This document shows positions 30,204 through 37,235 of a stretch of DNA of 37,899 bases, one piece after another; position 1 is the first letter of the stretch; each line of letters starts with the position of its first letter. The notes under the pieces were generated by a model. The model worked only from the letters and a program-made list of their open reading frames with translations. It had not been told where the DNA came from and made no database searches. The stretch lies in assembly GCA_900757235.1 (NCBI GenBank), contig CAAENB010000059.1, forward strand, positions 1 through 37,899, given 5' to 3'. Source of the DNA: an uncultured Collinsella sp. GTDB lineage: Bacteria; Actinomycetota; Coriobacteriia; Coriobacteriales; Coriobacteriaceae. A program made the translations under genes and the position numbers.

Positions 30204-30279
30204 TGGAGCCTGCAACCAGACTTGAACTGGTGACCTCTTCGTTACCAACGAAGTGCTCTACCGACTGAGCTATACAGGC
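30204..30279 (-). tRNA. tRNA-Thr (GGT anticodon)
   Basis: Acceptor GCCTGTA/TGCAGGC, anticodon stem CTTCG/CGAAG with loop TTGGTAA, T arm with GTTCAAGTC, and encoded CCA. It lies four bases from tRNA-Met in the tuf transcript. Confidence 0.95.
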
Positions 30280-30289
30280 ACTTGACGGG

Positions 30290-30371
30290 TGGGAGCTATA
30301 GGATTCGAACCTATGTAGGCAGAGCCAACGGGTTTACAGCCCGTCCCCATTAACCACTCGGGCAAACTCCC
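30290..30371 (-). tRNA. tRNA-Tyr (GTA anticodon)
   Basis: Acceptor GGGAGTT/AGCTCCC, anticodon stem ACGGG/CCCGT with loop CTGTAAA, a long variable arm typical of tRNA-Tyr, and GGTTCGAATCC in the T arm. CCA is not encoded (the genome reads ACCC). It is the first gene of the tRNA-tuf transcript. Confidence 0.95.
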
Positions 30372-30433
30372 AATCGTTCAAGTATCCGCAGGTTCTTTGG
30401 TCTTTTGGACCGCCGCCCCCGCGAACGAAAAAG

Positions 30434-30463
30434 ATAATACGATGCAACCTTGGGGGCTGTCAA
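30434..30463 (-). promoter_or_regulatory. Sigma-70 promoter of the tRNA-Tyr/Thr/Met-tuf operon
   Basis: A perfect TTGACA (30458-30463) and TATTAT (30434-30439) are 18 bases apart, 63 bases before tRNA-Tyr. The 18 bases around the -35 box (30456-30473) are identical to those of the rpmG promoter. Confidence 0.85.
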
Positions 30464-30675
30464 CGAAAACCTCTAGATACACGGTACCGGGCGTATCTAT
30501 ATACCTTTGACCTGCGGTTTTGTTGAGTTTAGATATGATGGACAGTGGATTTGGCCGCGCTGGTGACATTTCCCGAGGGAACACTTTGGCACGGTGGAGT
30601 GATCCTGCTGAACATCCCTTTGATAACAACTCATTTGTACCTATATATAGGTTGAGATCGGGCTTCCTTGGCAAA
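30464..30675. other. Gene-free stretch before the family C repeat
   Basis: No convincing gene. A 60-codon open frame on the plus strand (30520-30702) lacks a ribosome binding site and family likeness. The only structure seen is a perfect ACCTATATATAGGT palindrome near 30640-30653. It separates the tRNA-tuf promoter from the repeat region behind the RpiR-type gene. Confidence 0.5.
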
Positions 30676-30790
30676 TTCGAGCGTGGATATTCTCCCGTTT
30701 GAAATCGAGCGTGGACAATCCCCCACTTTTGGCGTGCCACTGGGCCCAAAGTGGAAGATTATCCACGCTCATTCTCCAGGCGGGAGAACT
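30676..30790. repeat. Family C repeat (GAGCGTGGAT hairpins), copy 1
   Basis: TCGAGCGTGGA occurs at 30677 and 30705 as a direct repeat, and its inverse TCCACGCTC at 30762. GAGCGTGGACAATCCCCCAC (30708 on) pairs with GTGGAAGATTATCCACGCTC (ending 30770), making a long hairpin. The last 29 bases (30759-30787) recur with three changes at 34809-34837. It sits directly behind the stop codon of the RpiR-type gene and may end its transcript. Confidence 0.8.
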
Positions 30791-30801
30791 ATAGAGCCGA
30801 A

Positions 30802-31635
30802 CTACTCGGGCCAGGCCAAAGTAGACCCATAGAGCGGCTCCCCCTTTGTGCGGGGGTAGCGGCTCAAGTAGCACGATGAAAGAAGGTCGAAGAAATACGT
30901 TATAGCGTATTTCGAGTAAACGCCGAGTCGATCAATTCCGTTCCCCGCGTTGCCGAGTCGATAGACGCGATCGAAAGATCTCACATTCTCATCACTGCTA
31001 AACGCAGTGATGAGAATCTTCCTGCCCGAACGGCAATCAAGATACTCACGCGCCTGCGATGCAAATAGCCCGGAAACCGATACGAGTATTATCAAAGACT
31101 GAGAAGCATCCTCGACATTCTTCAATTCCGCGACATTTGCCCCGGCAACTATGCGAACTATTTTGCCTGTATAGAATAGTTCCTGTTGAAACCGTACGAG
31201 GTTGGCACTCACATTATTAGTACACCAGATTTCAACGTTTTTGTGCCTCCCTATTTCATCGGCAAGTTGCTTAATAACGACATCTGAAACGCCGCTTTCA
31301 ACCTCTGCAAACATTTCGATCATGCGCACATCGAGCTCTGCTCTGTACTCCTCATAGCCGAATTCCTCCTCTCGGTGGCTTAAGTCGCTAGGAAAGACTG
31401 ATTGAGTAAATGACTCTTTCAAATCTCTGAGAGACTGATAACCCAACCGATTGCAGAAACGCCGAACGGCAGAGCGTGTAACGAAAGCGTCGCGAGTTAT
31501 CGCGACAACATTGATTTCGCTCGAGCGCCTAAGGTGAGCAATGAGATATTTGGCAATGGCAGCATCGTTAGATCCACACTCGCTGTTGATGATGGAGCTA
31601 ATGCGATTGAGCACATCAAAGCCATTGATATTCAC
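30802..31635 (-). CDS. RpiR-family transcriptional regulator
   Basis: Probable sugar-phosphate-responsive regulator of the adjacent beta-glucoside genes. The 277-residue protein has an N-terminal RpiR helix-turn-helix (about 1-75: SNDAAIAKYLIAHL, then FVTRSAVRRFCNRLGYQSLR). Its C-terminal SIS sugar-isomerase-like domain (about 115-240) includes VEIWCTNNVS and LIILVSVSGLFASQAREYL. The start chosen is GTG at 31635, behind GGAAAGAGGG; ATG at 31674 has no ribosome binding site. It is divergent from the glycosidase-PTS operon, and the gap holds three related palindromes that are likely operators. Effector and sign of control are not readable. Confidence 0.85.
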   Translation of the reverse strand: MNINGFDVLNRISSIINSECGSNDAAIAKYLIAHLRRSSEINVVAITRDAFVTRSAVRRFCNRLGYQSLRDLKESFTQSVFPSDLSHREEEFGYEEYRAELDVRMIEMFAEVESGVSDVVIKQLADEIGRHKNVEIWCTNNVSANLVRFQQELFYTGKIVRIVAGANVAELKNVEDASQSLIILVSVSGLFASQAREYLDCRSGRKILITAFSSDENVRSFDRVYRLGNAGNGIDRLGVYSKYAITYFFDLLSSCYLSRYPRTKGEPLYGSTLAWPE

Positions 31636-31661
31636 CTGATCCCTCTTTCCATTCTCCTCAA

Positions 31662-31719
31662 AATCATGATTCATTTATTGAATCAATCAGCTTTGGTCGT
31701 TCTCCTATGATTCAAATCA
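31662..31719. promoter_or_regulatory. Three related palindromes in the divergent regulator/glycosidase gap
   Basis: AATCATGATT (31662-31671), ATTGAATCAAT (31677-31687) and TGATTCAAATCA (31708-31719) are each perfect palindromes built from TGATT/AATCA-type half sites. Their place between the divergent genes suits binding by the RpiR-type protein. No clear -10/-35 pair was found beside them. Confidence 0.5.
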
Positions 31720-31786
31720 GTTGACGTCATCTTAATCGTAATTCCGCCACACGTATCCACCGTGTTGAATGATGGAAAGGGGATTC

Positions 31787-33205
31787 ATGGACAACGTGAA
31801 CAACATGCCGTTTCTCTGGGGTTCCGCCACGGCGTCTTATCAGTGCGAGGGTGCCTGGAACGAAGACGGCAAAGGCCTTGGCGAGTGGGATTTCTTTAGC
31901 CACACAAGCAATAAGAACATCAACCATGTTGACGGTGATGTATCTTGCGACTTCTACCATCGCTATGAAGAAGATATCCGCATGATGAAAGAAGGCGGAC
32001 AAAACACTTATCGCTTCTCTCTTTCATGGAGTCGAATCATCCCCACGGGTATCGGCGAAGTGAATGAAGAGGGTATCGATTTTTATAATCGGGTCATTGA
32101 TTGTTGCCTCGAAAATGGCATAGAGCCCAACGTTACGCTGTTCCATTACGATCTACCATTCACGCTTGCTTGCAAAGGCGGATGGCTGAACAACGACATG
32201 GCAGAGTGGTTCTGCAAATACGCCAAGATTTGCTTTGAGCGCTTTGGAGACCGCGTCAAAATCTGGGCTACCGTTAACGAGCCGCATTTCTACAGCTACT
32301 GCGTAAACATGTTGGGCAACTATCCCCCCAATCGATCGCTCGACGTTCAGTCGTACATGCAGTTTCAGTACAACCTGATGCGCGCGAGCGCACTCGCAGT
32401 CCGAACATATCGTCAAATGGGCTACGACGGCATCATCGGCGCCGTCCACGATGGCGGCGTTGTCGAACTCGACCCGGCAACCGAGCACCCTGATGACGTA
32501 TTTCGATACGCAGACTTTTTCGCCAATCGCATGATTCTGGCACCAGCGCTTCAGGGTCAACTGCCGCCAGAAATGGACGAAATCCTTGAAAAACTTGGCG
32601 TCTCGCTCTATCGATCCCCAAATGACGTAGAAGAATTCAGAGACGGTAAAGTCGATTTTATTGGACTCAACGTGTATTGCCGAGAGTATGTAACCGACTG
32701 GCACGGTGGAGAGCTTGCCGTTTCGGCGAACAATAAGGGCGGTTCGAGCAAAAAGGTCGAAGGAAAATGCATTGCGCCCTTGTTTGAAAGCGCCCGCGAC
32801 AGCAATGTTCCCCGCAATAAATGGGGCCGCGAAATACTCCCAGGTTGCATGTATTCAACCATCATGGATGTCCACGAGCGCTATGACGCGCCCCGCATCT
32901 TTATTACGGAAAACGGACATGGCGCCTATGAGCAACCAGACGCAGACGGAATGATCCACGATGATGACCGCATCGAGCTTCTGGGCCAGTTCATCGAGCA
33001 CATGATGAGGGCTAAGCGCGACGGCGCGCGCGTTGAGGGCTACTACCTCTGGTCGACGATGGATCTGTATAGCTGGATCAACGGCTACGAAAAACGATAC
33101 GGACTTGTCCATATCGACTTCGAGAACAATCTGGAGCGCACCCCCAAAAAGAGCTGGTATTGGTACCGAGACCTTATCTCGAAGTATCAGGAGCAGGAAG
33201 GTTAG
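31787..33205 (+). CDS. GH1 beta-glucosidase, probably phospho-beta-glucosidase
   Basis: Cytoplasmic retaining beta-glycosidase of 472 residues. It starts PFLWGSATASYQCEGAWNED, the GH1 N-terminal signature. The acid/base is Glu165 in TVNEPH and the nucleophile Glu375 in FITENGHG. The start at 31787 follows GGAAAGGGG; an ATG at 31769 precedes that site. Coupling to a PTS permease nine bases downstream predicts a 6-phospho-beta-glucoside substrate. However, the C-terminal segment YSWINGYEKRYGL keeps the Trp/Asn-Gly-Tyr pattern seen in some enzymes for unphosphorylated sugars, so phosphate dependence is inferred from context. Confidence 0.9.
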   Translation: MDNVNNMPFLWGSATASYQCEGAWNEDGKGLGEWDFFSHTSNKNINHVDGDVSCDFYHRYEEDIRMMKEGGQNTYRFSLSWSRIIPTGIGEVNEEGIDFYNRVIDCCLENGIEPNVTLFHYDLPFTLACKGGWLNNDMAEWFCKYAKICFERFGDRVKIWATVNEPHFYSYCVNMLGNYPPNRSLDVQSYMQFQYNLMRASALAVRTYRQMGYDGIIGAVHDGGVVELDPATEHPDDVFRYADFFANRMILAPALQGQLPPEMDEILEKLGVSLYRSPNDVEEFRDGKVDFIGLNVYCREYVTDWHGGELAVSANNKGGSSKKVEGKCIAPLFESARDSNVPRNKWGREILPGCMYSTIMDVHERYDAPRIFITENGHGAYEQPDADGMIHDDDRIELLGQFIEHMMRAKRDGARVEGYYLWSTMDLYSWINGYEKRYGLVHIDFENNLERTPKKSWYWYRDLISKYQEQEG

Positions 33206-33214
33206 GAGAAAGAG

Positions 33215-34615
33215 ATGAAATATCAGGCAATGTCCGAAACAGTCCTAAAGGCTGTTGGCGGCAAAGAGAACATTACATCGGTAACTCATTGTGCGACGCG
33301 CCTTCGCATCGACGCACGAGACACCTCGATCATCGATCTCCAGCTCGCCAAATCGGCCGATCAGGCGCTCGGGGCAGTAGTCAGCGGTGGCCAGCTTCAG
33401 GTGATCATCGGCCCCAACGTCACCGAGGCTTACAACGACTTCCTCGACTTCGCGGGAATCGAAGTCGGCGGTGGCACGGTTGCCGACGATGCCCAAACCG
33501 CCAAAGACCTTGCAGAAGGCATTAAAAGCGGTAACACCGCCATGGGCTTGATTGAGAAATTCGGGAACGTCTCTGCACAGGTATTCATGCCCATCGTCCC
33601 GGCGCTCATCGTTGGCGGACTCATTCTTTCGATCAAGAATCTCCTGGTCAATTATTGCGGATTGAGCACCGATAGCGGAACCGCCCAGGTCCTGTTGGCG
33701 ATCTTTAGCGCTTCGTTTAGCTTCTTACCCGTTTATCTTGGTTATCAGCTCGCGGCCGTCATGAAGATGCAGCCCATCATGGGCGCATTGCTGGGCGCGA
33801 TCATGATCAGCTCGTCCATTAGCGGTGCCGAGGGTCTCGACTTTCTTGGTATTCCCATCCCGACGAACGACTATTCGAGTACGGTAGTGCCCATCGTACT
33901 GGGCGTTGTATTCATGTACTTTGTCGACCGCGGCCTTCAGAAGATCATTCCCGACGTTACCAAACTGTTCTTGAAGCCGCTGCTCACCATGATCATCGTC
34001 GTGCCCGTCGAGCTTATTATCCTTGGCCCCGCCGGCAGCATGATGGGCTACGCGCTGAGCGATGCCGTCACGTGGCTTATGGACAACGTGGCATTTATCG
34101 CTACTCCGATCCTGGCAGCCCTTAACCCCTATTTCGTCATGCTCGGTCTCGATAAGGCTTACATCGCAATCGAAGTTACGAGCCTGGCGCAGCTCGGTTG
34201 GGCACCCATTATCTTTGGATTCATCTCAAACCTCTGCATTGGCGGCACGAGCCTCGCCCTGGCAACTGCCATGAAGGGAAGCAAAGAGAAGAGGGGTATG
34301 GTCACCACGGTTGCCGTCACCGCACTCTGTGGCGTAACCGAGCCCGCGTTCTACGGTTGCCTCATCGAGCGTCCCCGCCTGCTTGTCGGCACGGCAATCG
34401 GCGCGCTCTGCGCTGGACTCCCTGCAGGCATCTTTGTTCTGAAAGAGTATGTTGCGGGAGCATGCCCCGGCCTTCTTTCGGCACTCATCTTTATCGCTCC
34501 CGATGGGTCCATGGGTAACTTCGTGCTGGCATGCGTTGTCGCCATCATCGCCATCGTCGTCTCCTTCATCGCTGCACGCGTGATCATCAAGAAGAACCCC
34601 AGCTATATTGAGTAG
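33215..34615 (+). CDS. PTS beta-glucoside-type EIIBC permease
   Basis: Imports and phosphorylates a beta-glucoside. The 466-residue protein has an N-terminal EIIB domain with the phosphorylated Cys26 in VTHCATRLR. An EIIC domain of about ten helices follows from residue 110, with VFMPIVPALIVGGLI and the GVTEPAFYG motif that replaces the usual GITEP. No EIIA domain is attached, unlike many BglP proteins, so a separate EIIA such as Crr (12063) must deliver the phosphate. It lies nine bases after the glycosidase stop codon. AGGAGAAAG is the ribosome binding site. Sugar specificity is inferred only from family and partner. Confidence 0.92.
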   Translation: MKYQAMSETVLKAVGGKENITSVTHCATRLRIDARDTSIIDLQLAKSADQALGAVVSGGQLQVIIGPNVTEAYNDFLDFAGIEVGGGTVADDAQTAKDLAEGIKSGNTAMGLIEKFGNVSAQVFMPIVPALIVGGLILSIKNLLVNYCGLSTDSGTAQVLLAIFSASFSFLPVYLGYQLAAVMKMQPIMGALLGAIMISSSISGAEGLDFLGIPIPTNDYSSTVVPIVLGVVFMYFVDRGLQKIIPDVTKLFLKPLLTMIIVVPVELIILGPAGSMMGYALSDAVTWLMDNVAFIATPILAALNPYFVMLGLDKAYIAIEVTSLAQLGWAPIIFGFISNLCIGGTSLALATAMKGSKEKRGMVTTVAVTALCGVTEPAFYGCLIERPRLLVGTAIGALCAGLPAGIFVLKEYVAGACPGLLSALIFIAPDGSMGNFVLACVVAIIAIVVSFIAARVIIKKNPSYIE

Positions 34616-34716
34616 ATGCCCGCTGTTTGCATTGGGGACATCCTCGGCAGACCATTAGCAAGAACCCAAGAAGTTCCTTAGGAGCTCGATTAATCCATTC
34701 GGATTCCTGAGGCACA

Positions 34717-34756
34717 AACGACCCCGATTCCACAATGAAATCGGGGTCGTTGTTTC
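34717..34756 (+). terminator. Intrinsic terminator of the glycosidase-PTS operon
   Basis: Perfect hairpin AACGACCCCGATT/AATCGGGGTCGTT (34717-34751) with a nine-base loop, followed by GTTTCT, about 100 bases after the EIIBC stop codon. Confidence 0.88.
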
Positions 34757-34806
34757 TAAAGCCGTCGATAGACAATCGGTGTTTACCTTAGCTCCCTATC
34801 CAAGTT

Positions 34807-34876
34807 AATTATCCACGCTCGTTCTCCGGTCGGGAGATTTTCTTAGCTCGCGTATCCAGAAATCCACGCTCGAGCA
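34807..34876. repeat. Family C repeat, copy 2
   Basis: ATCCACGCTC occurs at 34811 and 34862 as a direct repeat. Positions 34809-34837 match 30759-30787 with three changes, including the CTCC...GGGAGA stem. It lies between the operon terminator and the second repeat array. No gene is present between 34616 and 35148. Confidence 0.75.
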
Positions 34877-34901
34877 GGACATCCAGATCCGCGCCCGCCC
34901 T

Positions 34902-35040
34902 TGTCTCGATCTGTAACAGCAAGAGGCCTATTCCGCTTCTACATGTTACAGATCAAGATATTCCTAAAACACCCTAAGTTTCATCTCAATCTGTAACAGT
35001 TAGATGCCGAATATCGGTCTTGGTGTTACAGATTTAGACA
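34902..35040. repeat. Array of four alternating 15-nt repeats on a 40-nt period, locus 2
   Basis: Forward copies start at 34904 (TCTCGATCTGTAACA) and 34984 (TCTCAATCTGTAACA); inverted copies start at 34944 (TGTTACAGATCAAGA) and 35024 (TGTTACAGATTTAGA). All starts are exactly 40 bases apart, with three 25-base spacers unlike each other and unlike those of locus 1. The inverted copies carry more changes than in locus 1. Confidence 0.9.
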
Positions 35041-35108
35041 AACTGGAGGACGAGACAAACCAAAAACGGGATGGGCGCTAACCCGATGGCGCACCACCTA
35101 AATAGAAA

Positions 35109-35139
35109 CGGGCTCTGTCCCTCTTGGAGACAGAGCCCG
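35109..35139 (-). terminator. Terminator of tRNA-Thr(TGT)
   Basis: Hairpin CGGGCTCTGTC/GACAGAGCCCG with a short loop, followed on the minus strand by TTTCTATTT, ten bases after the tRNA. Confidence 0.85.
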
Positions 35140-35148
35140 AAACTCTCA

Positions 35149-35223
35149 TGGAGCCAGTGACAGGAATCGAACCTGCAACCCACTGATTACAAATCAGTTG
35201 CGCTACCGTTGCGCCACACTGGC
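35149..35223 (-). tRNA. tRNA-Thr (TGT anticodon)
   Basis: Acceptor GCCAGTG/CACTGGC, anticodon stem ACTGA/TCAGT with loop TTTGTAA, T arm CAGGTTCGATTCCTG, and encoded CCA. It complements the tRNA-Thr(GGT) in the tuf operon. A degraded copy of its anticodon region lies about 208 bases away at 35383. Confidence 0.95.
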
Positions 35224-35316
35224 ACACTTGGCGCTTTCGCGCGAAGCCAGTTAAGAATAAAGGAATTGCGGACGGGGTGCAACAGACCCTTTGACCGACC
35301 ACATCTCAAAACCCTT

Positions 35317-35372
35317 CGTCAGAACGAATAGTTTTATCCGTTCGCCAAAACCAAAAACTATTCGTTTTGACG
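35317..35372. repeat. 56-bp inverted repeat with 19-bp arms
   Basis: The arm at 35317-35335 (CGTCAGAACGAATAGTTTT) matches the reverse complement of 35354-35372 with one change. The 18-base centre has no symmetry. It lies between tRNA-Thr(TGT) and its fragment, behind the NYN gene, and could be a hairpin terminator of that operon or a mobile-element remnant. Confidence 0.8.
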
Positions 35373-35382
35373 ATGCCAAGCC

Positions 35383-35408
35383 GCAACCCATTGATTACAA
35401 ACTAGTTG
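35383..35408 (-). other. Fragment of tRNA-Thr(TGT)
   Basis: Twenty-six bases match the anticodon arm and variable region of tRNA-Thr (35175-35200) with three changes, keeping the TTTGTAA loop but breaking the stem. Sequence around it does not continue the tRNA. This is what a worn integration scar or partial duplication at a tRNA would leave. Confidence 0.65.
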
Positions 35409-35447
35409 GTTGGTCAATCGAGAAAGCAGCTCCCCATAGAAGGTTTC

Positions 35448-36125
35448 CTACCTCCCGCGCAGGGCCTTGAGCTTGGCCAGCGCCTCGGGGCTCAGGCGGC
35501 TGCCCAGGGTCATCTTGATCTGGGGCGCTTCCTCTGCCTCGTGAACGTCGTTATCGATCTGTTTGATCTCGTCCACCAGCATACGGCTCGAGATGCGCGT
35601 AACGCCCTTGCCCATGACGACAGCCTGGATCGTGCCGTCGCTCGATACCACGGAGCATGCGCGGCCTTCCTCACGTGCCTCGATGCAGAGCTTCTGCACC
35701 ACGGTATCGGCCGAAACACCCGTCGGCGAAAACTCAATGCGCACGCCGCGGGCCGGTAGGTTGGGGCGCTCGCTGGAGATATTGCCCGCCCCGTCAAATA
35801 CGATCACGGCCTCGTAGCGGCCCTGGGCAAACGCGGCAACGTCGTTGATGAGCGCCGTGCGCGCCATATCGTGGACATCGCTAGAATACGGATCGTCAGA
35901 ATGGTCGTACACGAGCTTTTCGTAGCGCGGCGTACAGTGGATCACGTTGTAGCCGTCGACCACCAGCAGCTCGGGCTTATTGGAGTGCACCGTCGAGACC
36001 GGGTCGGCGATGGCCTGCGCAAACGCATTGCCGCCCACGCCATAGGTCGCGGCCGAAACAATCGGCTTGGCCGAGCCCTCGCCAAAGCGCTTGGCCTTGG
36101 ACTTGGCACGGTTCTTTTTGGACAT
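35448..36125 (-). CDS. YacP-like NYN-domain protein, putative ribonuclease
   Basis: Probably an RNA endonuclease of the NYN (PIN-like) class; the Bacillus homologue Rae1/YacP cuts mRNA on the ribosome. The 225-residue protein has a basic N-terminal tail (MSKKNRAKSKAKRFG) and then the acidic-site motifs: LVVDGYNVIH near residue 55, AVIVFDGAGN near 106 and VVSSDGTIQ near 158. The C-terminal helix is charged. GGAGGAG sets the start, and rlmB ends three bases before its upstream region, so the pair is one operon. This follows the cysS-rlmB-yacP gene order known from Firmicutes and supports the assignment. Confidence 0.88.
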   Translation of the reverse strand: MSKKNRAKSKAKRFGEGSAKPIVSAATYGVGGNAFAQAIADPVSTVHSNKPELLVVDGYNVIHCTPRYEKLVYDHSDDPYSSDVHDMARTALINDVAAFAQGRYEAVIVFDGAGNISSERPNLPARGVRIEFSPTGVSADTVVQKLCIEAREEGRACSVVSSDGTIQAVVMGKGVTRISSRMLVDEIKQIDNDVHEAEEAPQIKMTLGSRLSPEALAKLKALRGR

Positions 36126-36128
36126 GCG

Positions 36129-37049
36129 CTACTCCTCCCCCATGAGCTCGCCGGCGTTGCGGCGCAGCCACTCAAAGCACAGCGCCGTGGTCGCCTGGGC
36201 AACATTGAGGCTCTCGGTCATGCCGTGTTGGGGAAGCTTGGTCAAAAAGTCACATTTCTCGAGCACCAGGCGCGAGATGCCGTCGCCCTCGGAGCCCATG
36301 ACGAGCGCCACGCGGCCCTCGAAGGGGGCATCCCAGCAACTGCCTTCGGCGTGCTCGGAGGCACCGCCCACCCAAAAGCCAGCGGCCTTGAGGTCGTCGA
36401 GCGCTCGAGCGATGTTGGGAACCTGTGCGATGGGCAGGTGCATAACGGCGCCGGCTGAGGTCTTGTAGCTGCCCACGGTCACGCCGGCGGCACGCTTATT
36501 GGCAATGACGACGCCCGCCGCGCCCACAACCTCGGCGGAGCGCACGATGGCGCCAAAGTTGCCGTCGTCAGTCACGTGGTCGAGCACCACGACAAGTGCC
36601 GGGCCCTCGCCTGCGCGGTCGAGAATATCGGCGACATCGGCATAGGGGAAGTTGCCAACCTCGAGCGCGATGCCCTGGTGAGCGCCGTGGCTCGACAGTG
36701 CGTCGAGCTGCGCGCGCGGCACATACTTAATGCGGACACCCGCGGCATTGAGGTCGTCGACCAGGCGCGACAAGGCAGCATCGCGCTCCCCGCCCTCGGC
36801 GATGAGCGCGCACTTGATGGGAAAACCGGTGCGCAGCGCCTCGGCGGCAGCACGGCGACCTTCGATAAACTCGCCCTTGGGAACCTGGACGTTATCGCGG
36901 TTGCGATCTCGCTGCGGACGCGCAGCCTGGGCTTGGGAGCGCTCGCGCTGGCCCTTGGGAGTGGCAGCGCGATCGTGACGGCGAATCGGACGCGAGCCAG
37001 AAGCAGCCTGCTTGCCGCCACGAGACGCACGCTTGCGATTGTCGGCCAT
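36129..37049 (-). CDS. rlmB: 23S rRNA 2'-O-methyltransferase RlmB (TrmH/SpoU family)
   Basis: Uses S-adenosylmethionine to methylate a ribose in 23S rRNA (G2251 in E. coli). The 306-residue protein has a long basic N-terminal extension (about 1-60, rich in Arg, Lys and Gln) that is absent from the short form. The substrate-binding domain starts at FIEGRRAAAEALR. The SPOUT knot motifs are LDHVTDDGNFGAIVRSAE, ALVMGSEGDGIS and MTESLNVAQATT. The start at 37049 follows GGAGGT; an ATG at 37070 lies before that site. It is encoded between cysS and the yacP-like gene. Confidence 0.93.
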   Translation of the reverse strand: MADNRKRASRGGKQAASGSRPIRRHDRAATPKGQRERSQAQAARPQRDRNRDNVQVPKGEFIEGRRAAAEALRTGFPIKCALIAEGGERDAALSRLVDDLNAAGVRIKYVPRAQLDALSSHGAHQGIALEVGNFPYADVADILDRAGEGPALVVVLDHVTDDGNFGAIVRSAEVVGAAGVVIANKRAAGVTVGSYKTSAGAVMHLPIAQVPNIARALDDLKAAGFWVGGASEHAEGSCWDAPFEGRVALVMGSEGDGISRLVLEKCDFLTKLPQHGMTESLNVAQATTALCFEWLRRNAGELMGEE

Positions 37050-37092
37050 AAAGCGACCTCCTAAATACAACTATCAAACGAAACAAAATAAA

Positions 37093-37124
37093 CGACCGCC
37101 CATGAATATTAATTCGGGCGGTCG
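37093..37124 (-). terminator. Hairpin upstream of rlmB, possible terminator of cysS
   Basis: CGACCGCCC/GGGCGGTCG with a 14-base AT-rich loop, followed on the minus strand by TTTATTTTGTTTC. The T-rich tail suits termination. It lies between the long palindrome after cysS and the rlmB start. Confidence 0.7.
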
Positions 37125-37127
37125 GTA

Positions 37128-37229
37128 CGGGTTTTCCAGGTGCCCGAGATTGCCGTGAAAGAGGAGCGACGCGTACTTGAGTACGCGAGCGACGGTTTGA
37201 ACGGCAAGGTCGGGCGCTTGGGAAACCCG
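37128..37229. repeat. Long imperfect palindrome behind cysS
   Basis: The 29-base arms 37128-37156 and 37201-37229 pair at 24 positions as DNA; three of the five mismatches become G-U pairs when the plus strand is read as RNA. The centre holds a perfect GCGTACT/AGTACGC hairpin flanked by GAGCGAC on both sides. Layout (long outer arms, short perfect central hairpin) resembles the palindrome at 2492. Confidence 0.85.
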
Positions 37230-37235
37230 CGGGGA

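Noticed and set aside
30520..30702. 60-codon open frame before the family C repeat
   Set aside because: It has no ribosome binding site, runs into the repeat hairpin and resembles nothing known.
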